Shown here in pieces: positions 1-6,179 of a DNA stretch of 24,193 nucleotides. The notes below the pieces were generated by a model that did not search any database, was not told the origin of the DNA, and saw only the letters and a program-made list of their open reading frames with translations. Every line of letters starts with the position of its first letter. Within the stretch, counting starts at the first letter, position 1. The position numbers were made by a program, and so were the translations under genes. Source of the stretch: a virus; IMG/VR virus record IMGVR_UViG_3300005747_000220, positions 1 through 24,193 of that record; one strand, written 5' to 3'.

Positions 1-193
1 CTGAGATAGTTGATGCTGTAACTTCGCCAAGTACTGGTACTTGTGCTGATTGCGATCCTGCTGGTACATTTACCATTGGGATAACATTTCCGCCTAAGAA
101 CAAAGATTGCTCTTGAGCTGTGTAGATAGTAGCTGCTTTCGTAGGTACTACCAATCCTTCTAGACTAAAGCCTGATAGATATTCGTTTGCCAT
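1..193 (-). CDS. Major capsid protein, N-terminal part (cut by window edge)
   Basis: The ATG at 193-191 is preceded by a good Shine-Dalgarno (AGGAGAAAT) and opens a frame that runs off the left edge after 64 codons. The protein starts MANEYLSGFSLEGLVVPTK and continues through an IPMVNVPAGS segment. That N-arm style resembles major capsid proteins of marine podo- and siphophages as I know them from memory. The gene follows the scaffold gene by about 33 nt, the standard place for the capsid gene. The last 178 codons of a capsid protein are found at the right edge of the window, so the two pieces are probably one gene on a circular molecule. Identification rests on family style plus position after terminase, portal and scaffold. 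The HK97 fold is expected but not visible from this fragment alone. Confidence 0.8.
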   Translation of the reverse strand, partial: MANEYLSGFSLEGLVVPTKAATIYTAQEQSLFLGGNVIPMVNVPAGSQSAQVPVLGEVTASTIS

Positions 194-226
194 GATATTT
201 CTCCTAAAAGTTGGCTAAATTATAAT

Positions 227-904
227 TTAAAACAAGCCTTTTTGTTTGGCTTCTTTGTAAACTTTCCTATGTTCTGGATTTGTTAAGTCCAACTTAGAAA
301 GATCAAAAGCTTCAGATGCATTACCACCTTGATAGCTTTTAGTATTTGTGGTTGCAGGTGTAGGTTGTACAAAATGCGGATTCGCATCTAAGAATTCTCT
401 AACAAGGTCGTCAACACCAATAGGTGTTCCGGAATCATTGTAGCGAACTGAACCTGTATTATCTACTACTTCTACATCACCATCTTCATTAAGTCTTACA
501 TTTCTTGCAAGTAAATTTTGCACTTGCTCTGGGTTTACACTTTTATATTTTGCCGCTGTGTTTAGCAACGGTGTGTTTACCTTGTATTCCTTAATAATAC
601 TATCTCTCTTTTGGATTTCACTATCCTTTTTTGAAGCAAGTTCTTGTAGAGTCTTTTCAAACTCTCCACGTTTGAGTTGTTCTTCTTGTCTGCGCTTCTC
701 TTCGGCGCTTTTAAGACTTTTTAACTCTTCAGGATCACCTAAACCTTCATATGGTTTAAGAAGTTTACGTTCTAGACTGCCCTTCATGCGAGCCATCATG
801 TTGTCAACTTCGTCCTGTGTGTAAGATTTTACTTCTGCCTGATTTTCAGTTGTTGCTGCTGCATCAGTTGCAGTGTCTGTAGCCAATGTTTCGGTATGGT
901 CCAT
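227..904 (-). CDS. Capsid scaffolding protein
   Basis: This 225-aa protein is strongly charged. It has a Thr/Ala-rich acidic N-terminus (about residues 1-28), a YTQDEVDNMMARMKGS segment typical of phage scaffolds, a Lys/Glu-rich predicted coiled coil at about residues 60-108, and a basic C-terminus ending EHRKVYKEAKQKGLF. In this class of scaffolds the basic tail is the part expected to bind the capsid shell. The position between portal and capsid genes supports the call. The start ATG at 904 has a strong AGGAGG ribosome site, and the 81-nt gap upstream carries the ATAAATAACTGTA element at 952-940, so scaffold and capsid may have their own transcript. No protease gene is seen nearby, so the scaffold is probably expelled or cut by host enzymes; that is inference. 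Confidence 0.85.
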   Translation of the reverse strand: MDHTETLATDTATDAAATTENQAEVKSYTQDEVDNMMARMKGSLERKLLKPYEGLGDPEELKSLKSAEEKRRQEEQLKRGEFEKTLQELASKKDSEIQKRDSIIKEYKVNTPLLNTAAKYKSVNPEQVQNLLARNVRLNEDGDVEVVDNTGSVRYNDSGTPIGVDDLVREFLDANPHFVQPTPATTNTKSYQGGNASEAFDLSKLDLTNPEHRKVYKEAKQKGLF

Positions 905-985
905 TGTTAACCTCGCCTCCTTGTTAGAGTAATTAATTGTACAGTTATTTATCTATTAATAATAAATTACTTATATTTTTGGTGT
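905..985 (-). other. Intergenic gap upstream of the scaffold gene
   Basis: This is an 81-nt A/T-rich gap between the 28-aa gene and the scaffold gene, one of the few spaces in an otherwise overlapping cluster. It holds the conserved ATAAATAACTGTA element (952-940) and the scaffold ribosome-binding site (AGGAGG). I see no inverted repeat that would act as a terminator. Confidence 0.5.
940..952 (-). promoter_or_regulatory. ATAAATAACTGTA element, copy A (before scaffold)
   Basis: On the minus strand the sequence reads GATAAATAACTGTAC. It is identical over 13 bases to copies at 4533-4521 and 6894-6882. If ATAAAT acts as a -10 box, transcription would start about 35 nt upstream of the scaffold ATG, leaving room for the AGGAGG site. 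The function (promoter or protein-binding site) is inferred from recurrence only. Confidence 0.45.
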
Positions 986-1072
986 TTATTTGCCTGAAAC
1001 CCTTTTGGTAGGTTTCTTTTTGCCTTTGCCACGTCCTTTGCCGCGACCTTTGGCTGCTTTTTTAATATTCAT
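986..1072 (-). CDS. 28-aa Lys/Gly/Arg-rich micro-protein
   Basis: The ATG at 1072-1070 overlaps the TGA of the upstream 64-aa gene (ATGA arrangement) and has an AAGGAGAAGCAA ribosome site inside that gene. The peptide, MNIKKAAKGRGKGRGK and onward to VSGK, has no acidic residues: more than half of it is Lys, Arg or Gly. That composition resembles a nucleic-acid-binding, protamine-like tail. It sits between portal and scaffold, so an internal virion role or a role in capsid assembly is possible, but no family is recognised. Translational coupling to its neighbour is the main evidence that it is real; conservation in relatives would decide. Confidence 0.6.
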   Translation of the reverse strand: MNIKKAAKGRGKGRGKGKKKPTKRVSGK

Positions 1073-1263
1073 TTGCTTCTCCTTGTAATACCCATTCTAG
1101 TACGCACACCCTTCTTCTTGAGTTGTGCTTGCACTATTCTCATGCCTTTGTTAAAACTGCTTGAACTTCTAGTAAGACTGCGTCCACCGCCACGAGAATA
1201 ACGTGCTCCTGCTCTGTGTCCATCACAGTTTCCCTTGCATTGGCTTCTGTAATACGTTGCCAT
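1069..1263 (-). CDS. Small basic GNCxGHRAG protein, unknown function
   Basis: This 64-aa basic protein begins MATYYRSQCKGNCDGHRAG and then has an Arg/Gly/Ser-rich stretch (residues about 20-37) and a Lys/Arg-rich C-terminus. The CxxxC...H arrangement near the N-terminus (QCKGNCDGHRAG) could bind a metal, but two Cys plus one His is incomplete for a classical zinc finger. I recall similar short proteins with a GNCxGHxAG motif in marine phages without known function. It starts 2 nt after the portal stop codon and its stop overlaps the 28-aa gene, so it is part of the portal-scaffold operon. The upstream ribosome site is weak, suggesting coupling to portal translation. Confidence 0.75.
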   Translation of the reverse strand: MATYYRSQCKGNCDGHRAGARYSRGGGRSLTRSSSSFNKGMRIVQAQLKKKGVRTRMGITRRSK

Positions 1264-1264
1264 G

Positions 1265-2752
1265 TTACTCGCCCGGTGTTAACAGTGCTTGTTTGGCAAC
1301 ATCAATGTCTGCTTGTTGTATTTCACTGTGCATGTTTAGTATCTGTGCGTCAGTGAAGCCTTCCATTATCATCTCTTGGATGTGTGCAGTTCTGTTTTCA
1401 GGCGTTGTGGTTTCGTGTGTTAATTCTTCATCATAGTCAACATCCATCCAATCCGCAATCTTAACTGCAATTGCTTTTTGGATCTGTCTGTCATTAGGAG
1501 CAGTTTCAGCTGCTGTTTTAAGTTGGTTGATTTCACTTGCAGTGTCACGTATGTTGAAGCTGCCTGGATATTTTATTTCACCTGTCCAACTACGGTTTAG
1601 ATAGTCACTTACAATGCGCCAAATGTTTTCTTCTGCAAGTTCTAGGCTGTTGGCTTTGCTGGACAAACGACTGTTGAGCAATTGAAATTCTGTTTCCATA
1701 GCCACACCACTCATTGTGCGACTTTCTGTTGCACGGACTGCACCTGTGTTGGCTAGTTTGTCAATTGCATCTGTTGCATGGTTGATTGCTTCATAGATAC
1801 TGCCCACACTTGCACCTGTAAACTCTAATAGGTATGGTTTTAGTCCTGGATCACTTGATTCATCAATGTGTATGATTGATCCTGCACCAATACCTGCATT
1901 GGTGTTTTCTGTTTTAACCAAACTAGGATGTGTGTTAAGTCTAATTGATTGTTCAACTTCACTTGTTGAATTGTAGATAAACTTTTGCAGGTCAGCAATA
2001 TCACTGATGTCACTAACACCAATGCCACGCAGACTAGAACGACGGTTGTAGGCAATAACTGCTGGAATATATCCCAGTTGGTTCTCTTCAAGTTGTTCTT
2101 CAAGTATTGCACCATCTTTGTCGTCAATTGTGGTGGTCTTGATAGCATCTGTGGTCCACTCTTTGACCACCTTTACACTACCATTGATGTCTTCAATATA
2201 CTTAAAATAATCTAAACTATAACGTCCGCTGGGCATTCTTTGATAGTCCCAGTCAAGCACTGCTAGTGGTGTCATCATACTTAGATATGGACGCACACCT
2301 TGATTACGCTGTTCAGCAAGTGTAAGAGCGTTTACATTAGCCTGTGTTACCATTACCCAAGCGTGTCCAAACACACTCATCCAAGTGTGCAAGTCATTCA
2401 TAAACTGATCCATTGAGCGATTTTCAAAGTCACAGTCACGTAGCATATCACGCACTTCTACAGTGTCTTCAATTAGTCCTAGATCTCTTTTTGGTGATGT
2501 TCTAAACAAGAAACTGTTGTAAACACTAACAGTTGACTGGCAGTGGTTTTCTAATGGTGTTGTGGTGCATCTTGAATGGTATTCAGCATTGCTTTCATTA
2601 ACGTATCTAGTTAGATGTCCAGCGTCTGAGTATTCTTGTCCGCCGATGTAGCTTTCCAAGTAGTACATCCATCTGTCTTGAAGTTCGTGGTATAGATTGT
2701 TTCCTGATAGTAGTCCATCAATCTGTTGTTGTATGGTTTCTGTTATATTCAT
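1265..2752 (-). CDS. Portal protein
   Basis: This 495-aa protein fits the dodecameric portal through which DNA is packaged and to which the tail attaches. Supporting features are its length, its position directly after the large terminase (9-nt gap) and before scaffold and capsid, and typical portal segments: an N-terminal helical region with SYIGGQEYSDAGHLTRYVNE, a central VLDWDYQRMPSGRYSLDYFKYIED wing-type strand region (about residues 165-190), and the long helix region NATDAIDKLANTGAVRATESRTMSGVAM (about residues 325-355). That last Asn/Ser-rich, non-polar segment followed by a long coiled helix (SSKANSLELAEENIWRIV) is characteristic of portal stems. No unusual features or truncation are seen. 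Confidence 0.88.
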   Translation of the reverse strand: MNITETIQQQIDGLLSGNNLYHELQDRWMYYLESYIGGQEYSDAGHLTRYVNESNAEYHSRCTTTPLENHCQSTVSVYNSFLFRTSPKRDLGLIEDTVEVRDMLRDCDFENRSMDQFMNDLHTWMSVFGHAWVMVTQANVNALTLAEQRNQGVRPYLSMMTPLAVLDWDYQRMPSGRYSLDYFKYIEDINGSVKVVKEWTTDAIKTTTIDDKDGAILEEQLEENQLGYIPAVIAYNRRSSLRGIGVSDISDIADLQKFIYNSTSEVEQSIRLNTHPSLVKTENTNAGIGAGSIIHIDESSDPGLKPYLLEFTGASVGSIYEAINHATDAIDKLANTGAVRATESRTMSGVAMETEFQLLNSRLSSKANSLELAEENIWRIVSDYLNRSWTGEIKYPGSFNIRDTASEINQLKTAAETAPNDRQIQKAIAVKIADWMDVDYDEELTHETTTPENRTAHIQEMIMEGFTDAQILNMHSEIQQADIDVAKQALLTPGE

Positions 2753-2761
2753 TTTAGGTCC

Positions 2762-4009
2762 TTAAGATATACGATGTCCCCAGCGGGCCAATGTTTGTGG
2801 TTGTGTTACTGTCTTTCTAATAGGATACATAAACGCCACACAATAACTTAGAGCATCAAACATATGATCGTACCCTGAATCCTTGTCTGGAACCATTGTA
2901 CCTTCTTTGAATTGGTGTTTCTCCAAGCATTCTATTGTGTATTTAGCAGTTTTTGTAATATATAGGTTAATTTTACCGTCTGCTGACTTAAACCTAGCGT
3001 TTGTGGCGTTTATTCTGTCTCTCACAGGGTCGTGTTTGCGTGGAGCTTTTACAATAAATCCTGCATTTTGTAGTATGGTATGGTCTGACTGTCCTCCACT
3101 GGATGTTTGACGTCTTGAACCACTTGGATCAGGGTAGACAAACACCTTTGAATTAGGATAACGACGCAGTATCTCGCCACTCATTTCGTCAGTGTTTGAA
3201 CCATACATTTGTATTTCATCAATCACCACAAGTGTATCCTTGTCTGACTGTATGCTCACAGTAGCAACTGCGGGATTGATGTTGAAGTCCATTCCTATGT
3301 GTATGATACTGGTGGGCAAGTCTGGCGGTTCATTTACAACGTGTGTTTCTCTTGCAAATGCCCATGCAACACGGTTTTCATATGTTTCAAATGTAGCCAA
3401 AAACTCTTGTTTGAATTGACGTTCGCTCATGTCCTGTTTGGCAGCTTCTATTTCTTGTGCTGTAACAAACCCACCGTCCAGTGTGGTGTATTGAAAGGCA
3501 ATCCAATCTTTGTTTTCTACATCATTTGCAAACGCATACAAGTCATAGAAAGGATTGTTTTTGCCTTTGGGTGTGCCAATAAACAATGCACCTCCCTGTT
3601 GATCTGCCAGTGCAGGACGTAGTATTTCGCCCCACAGTGCTTCTAGTTTGCATTCGGCAGCTTCATCTACAACACAATAGCTTAGGCTCACTCCACGTAA
3701 TTTGTCTGGATCTTCTGCGCCTTTTAGGCTTATGGTTGTTCCATTCTTGAGCAGTATTGATAGTTCGCTTTCGTTTATTTTCTGTACCCATCTTAGATCC
3801 AACAGTTTACGTTTGAGAGGCTTCCACACAATCATTTTGGCAGCACGATATGAAGTGGTAACATAAAACACTTCACGGTTAGGCTCCTTGGCTTGGTAAC
3901 ATATTTCACGTATGCTGAGAAATGTTTTGCCAAAGCGTCTGCCGGCAACAACCACTTTGAAACGATTGTTGTTGCTTGCAATAGTTTGTTGCGGCTCACT
4001 TAGTTTCAT
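2762..4009 (-). CDS. terL: Terminase large subunit (ATPase and nuclease)
   Basis: This is the DNA-packaging motor. The N-terminal ATPase shows Walker A GRRFGKT (residues 23-29), Walker B CVVDEAAE (112-119, catalytic Glu116) and the coupling motif GTPKG (145-149). The C-terminal RNase H-like nuclease shows its acidic triad in GMDFNINP (Asp241), VVIDEIQ (Asp264) and DHMFDALSYC (Asp385). At 415 aa it is compact compared with the usual 450-550 residues, but both domains and all key motifs are present. The start ATG at 4009 lies inside the 3' end of a 58-aa coiled-coil gene. It is separated from the small terminase gene by six small genes, including a GIY-YIG nuclease, instead of following it directly. 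Confidence 0.96.
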   Translation of the reverse strand: MKLSEPQQTIASNNNRFKVVVAGRRFGKTFLSIREICYQAKEPNREVFYVTTSYRAAKMIVWKPLKRKLLDLRWVQKINESELSILLKNGTTISLKGAEDPDKLRGVSLSYCVVDEAAECKLEALWGEILRPALADQQGGALFIGTPKGKNNPFYDLYAFANDVENKDWIAFQYTTLDGGFVTAQEIEAAKQDMSERQFKQEFLATFETYENRVAWAFARETHVVNEPPDLPTSIIHIGMDFNINPAVATVSIQSDKDTLVVIDEIQMYGSNTDEMSGEILRRYPNSKVFVYPDPSGSRRQTSSGGQSDHTILQNAGFIVKAPRKHDPVRDRINATNARFKSADGKINLYITKTAKYTIECLEKHQFKEGTMVPDKDSGYDHMFDALSYCVAFMYPIRKTVTQPQTLARWGHRIS

Positions 4010-4172
4010 AGAGTATGCGTTCTAGATATTCAATACGATTGTTTAACTTTACCACTGTGGCAGCAAGGTCCTCTTGCAATCTTGCAACATCGTTGTGGGC
4101 ATTCACTAAATCATTGATCACGCTTTCGTGATTTTGTAGTACTTCGTAAGGATCAAAACTACTTATTTCCAT
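3996..4172 (-). CDS. 58-aa coiled-coil micro-protein upstream of terL
   Basis: The ATG at 4172 has a strong AAGGAGCG ribosome site. The gene overlaps the end of the 120-aa gene by 14 nt and the start of terL by 14 nt, leaving no other coding explanation for 4010-4158. The protein begins MEISSFDPYEVLQNHES and is otherwise a continuous amphipathic helix with leucines/valines in heptad-like spacing (DLVNAHNDVARLQEDL, then VKLNNRIEYLERIL). A homo-oligomeric coiled coil is likely. Position directly before terL suggests a packaging accessory, but no family is recognised. Confidence 0.75.
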   Translation of the reverse strand: MEISSFDPYEVLQNHESVINDLVNAHNDVARLQEDLAATVVKLNNRIEYLERILYETK

Positions 4173-4521
4173 TTCTGCGCTCCTTGGCTAGTTTGAAATG
4201 TTCTCGTCTTGTGACTATTTCAACATTTTCAATGTACCAACCTTCACCTAGTTGTATCTGTTGTAAACACAGACTATCAGCAGTGCGTCCACGTTTGTAC
4301 CATAGTTCATCTGTCCACAATGACTCCCACTCTTCCCAAGTGAGTGTGTGTAATTCTTTGCGATACTTGGATTGACTGCGATGTTTGAGCCAAGCGTAAT
4401 ACTTGTCGTGCCGCACAGGATCTGGACCTGTACACCAAATGTTGGGATCTACGTGTCTGCCTGGTTTGCCGTTTGGGCCTTGTCTGCCTTGGGCTGCGCT
4501 TGTTGCATATTTAAACTTCAT
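4159..4521 (-). CDS. HNH-like conserved phage protein (probably degenerate)
   Basis: This is a 120-aa basic protein. Residues about 61-108 follow the layout of small phage HNH endonucleases: a TWEEWESLW helix, a YKRGRTADSL segment, then LQQIQLGEGWYIENVEIVTRREH, which parallels the usual LxRID...GY..xNxxxxTRxE block. The Asp/His positions expected in the catalytic LxRID block are Gln here, so I suspect either a non-catalytic relative or a coincidence of layout. The N-terminus is Gly/Pro-rich (GRQGPNGKPGRHVDPN). The ATG at 4521 is fused to the ATAAATAACTGTA element and has no Shine-Dalgarno. Many cos phages carry an HNH protein next to the terminase that assists cleavage; that role is only an analogy here. 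Confidence 0.6.
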   Translation of the reverse strand: MKFKYATSAAQGRQGPNGKPGRHVDPNIWCTGPDPVRHDKYYAWLKHRSQSKYRKELHTLTWEEWESLWTDELWYKRGRTADSLCLQQIQLGEGWYIENVEIVTRREHFKLAKERRNGNK

Positions 4522-4533
4522 ACAGTTATTTAT
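4521..4533 (-). promoter_or_regulatory. ATAAATAACTGTA element, copy B (abuts start codon)
   Basis: The minus strand reads TATAAATAACTGTATG, where the final ATG is the start of the 120-aa gene. There is no ribosome-binding site between. If TATAAA serves as the -10 box, the start of transcription falls on or next to the A of ATG, giving a leaderless mRNA. The extended flank TGTATAAATA makes this the best promoter-like copy. Confidence 0.5.
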
Positions 4534-4555
4534 ACAGTATGAAAAATAACGCTAA

Positions 4556-4777
4556 TTAATTGGCTGTAATTGTGCCTGTAACGTGTCCATTTGCGTCACG
4601 TATGGTGTAAACAGTTGAACTGCTACTGCTACCGCACCAATTGGGCATTGTGGTGTTGTTTAGACTTGCTTGCAAACAAGGATCTTGGCTGTCATAAAAG
4701 TCTGCTACAGTTGAGCATCCTGACAATAACAAAAATATTACAACAAACAAAATAAAAATTAAAGGTGTGTATTTCAT
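4556..4777 (-). CDS. Small lipoprotein
   Basis: This 73-aa protein has a classical lipoprotein signal: MKYT, a hydrophobic stretch (residues 5-18) and the lipobox LLSGC with the modified Cys at residue 21. The +2 residue is Ser, which in Gram-negative hosts favours the outer membrane. The mature part is about 53 residues, Ser/Thr/Asn-rich, with two further Cys (DPCLQ and NWCGSS) that could form a disulfide in the periplasm, followed by a short YTIRDANGHVTGTITA beta-rich tail. It starts inside the stop of the GIY-YIG gene (ATGA overlap). Possible roles are an outer-membrane spanin partner or a superinfection-exclusion lipoprotein. No inner-membrane spanin is obvious beside it, so the role stays open. 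Confidence 0.8.
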   Translation of the reverse strand: MKYTPLIFILFVVIFLLLSGCSTVADFYDSQDPCLQASLNNTTMPNWCGSSSSSTVYTIRDANGHVTGTITAN

Positions 4778-5175
4778 TTTAAACCTCTGGCAGTTAATCT
4801 GCCGCCTATGTAACCATTGTAGTAGGTGTCATCTAATAGAACGTTGTGATCAAACTGTAGTTTCATTTCCCAGTAGGTCATTTGGTTCTTGTTCTCACAA
4901 AGATGTAGTATCTCTTTGTGTAGGGTATTTGGACTGTAAGCGTCTATGTCTTTCAACAGTTCTTCACATGACCCACAGTATTGCTGCCAATTGCTCTCCA
5001 TGCGTCTATGACGCCTATTGGTCTTACCCTTTAAAGGTTTGAGTTTGCGAGTCGTCCAAAAGTTCTTTTTGCCAATATACTTGCGATTGGTTAGTGTATT
5101 GACGATTAGATAAACAAATCCTTGACAGTGTTCAGGGGCAGTGTCAAAAAGATTATTATTGTAGTACCATGTCAT
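4774..5175 (-). CDS. GIY-YIG nuclease-like protein
   Basis: This 133-aa protein is a putative DNA endonuclease. It shows the two hallmark strands of the GIY-YIG fold: GFVYLIVN (residues 19-26, the GIY position) and KYIGKKNFW (32-40, the YIG position). A following basic region (TTRKLKPLKGK) could hold the catalytic Arg. Glu103 in YWEMKLQF and Asn120 in YYNGYIGGRL sit at the usual positions of the catalytic Glu and the conserved Asn. It overlaps its upstream neighbour by 20 nt and the lipoprotein by 4 nt, so it is embedded in the terminase operon. It could be a homing endonuclease or, more interestingly, a packaging-associated nuclease taking the place of the HNH proteins seen beside terminases in other phages. 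Confidence 0.78.
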   Translation of the reverse strand: MTWYYNNNLFDTAPEHCQGFVYLIVNTLTNRKYIGKKNFWTTRKLKPLKGKTNRRHRRMESNWQQYCGSCEELLKDIDAYSPNTLHKEILHLCENKNQMTYWEMKLQFDHNVLLDDTYYNGYIGGRLTARGLK

Positions 5176-5581
5176 TTAAAAGTTTCTGTTTGATTAAAAG
5201 TTTGCCTTTGGGGCTGTTTGCAGTATTGACAATCTCTCTTACCACCATAAGTGCTCTCCAAGCAATGCCTCTGTGTTTCATGTGGGGCCGGTTGATGTGT
5301 AGTACATTGTCATAGTAACGATAGTGTTGGTTGAGTGTTTCCAGTGCATTCTTAACAGCACTCACTTGATGCATTTCAAACAAGTCAGGATGCTGCATGT
5401 ACAGTTCATACAGCGTTTCTAGTATGTCACGCCATATGTGATTGTCCATTTGATGCAGGTAGGTATCCCAGATAGTTCTGTTGTTGATGTTTATATCACC
5501 TTGTTCAACCACTATCTGGTTTAGTGTGTCTGTGATGTGACACATCACGTGTACGCTGAGTTCAGCTGTTGTCTTCGTCAT
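5156..5581 (-). CDS. Hypothetical protein (141 aa) in terminase operon
   Basis: I recognise no family. The protein is predicted mostly helical (DILETLYELYMQHPDLFEMHQVSAV and similar), rich in His, Tyr, Met and Asn, without Cys pairs apart from the single Cys in HVMCHITD, and without membrane segments or signal peptide. The C-terminus is basic (SPKGKLLIKQKLL). Overlaps of 20 nt on both sides with the neighbouring genes and a clean ATG start support a real gene. Its location between the small terminase and a nuclease makes a packaging or DNA-binding accessory role plausible, but this is context only. Confidence 0.7.
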   Translation of the reverse strand: MTKTTAELSVHVMCHITDTLNQIVVEQGDININNRTIWDTYLHQMDNHIWRDILETLYELYMQHPDLFEMHQVSAVKNALETLNQHYRYYDNVLHINRPHMKHRGIAWRALMVVREIVNTANSPKGKLLIKQKLLNDMVLQ

Positions 5582-5756
5582 TGGGCTTGAGTACCACTGG
5601 CTCGTCTAGTGTAACAAAGTCTGCATCTGAATATGTCCAGTTGTCTTCGCCATCTTCAACAGTGGGTTCAACATATATTTCAAAGTTGCCTTTGGCATTC
5701 TTTTTGTATTTGACTCCGCCATCTGACCATATGTCTGTGTTATCAATTCTCTTCAT
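5562..5756 (-). CDS. Small acidic hypothetical protein (64 aa)
   Basis: I chose the ATG at 5756, which has GGAG about 9 nt upstream and gives MKRIDNTDIWSDGGVKYKKN. A TTG 15 nt further upstream is less likely. The gene overlaps the end of the small terminase gene by 14 nt and the next gene by 20 nt. The protein is acidic, especially in its C-terminal half (VEPTVEDGEDNWTYSDADF, then PNDEDNS), with a short beta-like segment GNFEIYVEP. No family is recognised. Acidic tails of this kind occur in proteins that contact DNA-binding partners, but nothing more can be read from it. Confidence 0.65.
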   Translation of the reverse strand: MKRIDNTDIWSDGGVKYKKNAKGNFEIYVEPTVEDGEDNWTYSDADFVTLDEPVVLKPNDEDNS

Positions 5757-6159
5757 CTGTTTCTTCTCCAATTTCTAATGTTGATTCGTCTGCTTCATTC
5801 CAAGGTAATGGAGCGTTGCTTTCTCCTGCCATTGGTTGATCTGTCATACCCAGTATGTTCTTTGAAAGGAATATCTGCACTGCCGCATTCATATTCACAC
5901 AAGCGTTCTTGAACATTGCACGTCTAAGTTTAATCTTCATTACTTCACGCCCTTTTACTAGTTCTGCCGCAAAGTTCCTAGCAATTGCATCTTCCTTTAC
6001 ACCAAAGAAGTTGGCTATCTCTTTGTTGTTGCATCCCAGTGTTGCCAATTCTTCAACCTGATCCTGTGGTACTATTGTTTTGTCTCTACCAACTGGTAAA
6101 CCAACTATAGTGCCTTCAGTGGGTTGTTTTGGTTTGGGTCCTGTTTTATTCTTTTCCAT
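5743..6159 (-). CDS. Terminase small subunit-like DNA-binding protein
   Basis: This 138-aa protein fits a small terminase, which recognises the packaging site and hands it to TerL. Residues about 32-60 (QVEELATLGCNNKEIANFFGVKEDAIARNF) form a helix-turn-helix of the NKEIAxxFGV type. They are followed by a helical KIKLRRAMFKNACVNMNAAVQIFLSKNILGMTDQ segment, the pattern I know from small terminases of marine phages, where it forms the oligomerisation region. The C-terminus is acidic (ESTLEIGEETDEEN). The gene is directly preceded by the hairpin-rich non-coding region, the normal place for a cos or pac site. The ATG abuts a copy of the ATAAATAACTGTA-type element (here AACAGTA) and has no Shine-Dalgarno. 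Confidence 0.8.
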   Translation of the reverse strand: MEKNKTGPKPKQPTEGTIVGLPVGRDKTIVPQDQVEELATLGCNNKEIANFFGVKEDAIARNFAAELVKGREVMKIKLRRAMFKNACVNMNAAVQIFLSKNILGMTDQPMAGESNAPLPWNEADESTLEIGEETDEEN

Positions 6160-6171
6160 ACTGTTATTTAT
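6159..6171 (-). promoter_or_regulatory. ATAAATAACAGTA element, copy C (abuts terS start)
   Basis: The minus strand reads AATAAATAACAGTATG, one base different from the other copies, with the ATG being the start codon of the small terminase gene. No ribosome-binding site is present. This repeats the arrangement seen at 4521 and, less exactly, at 7443. Confidence 0.45.
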
Positions 6172-6179
6172 TAGTTTAA

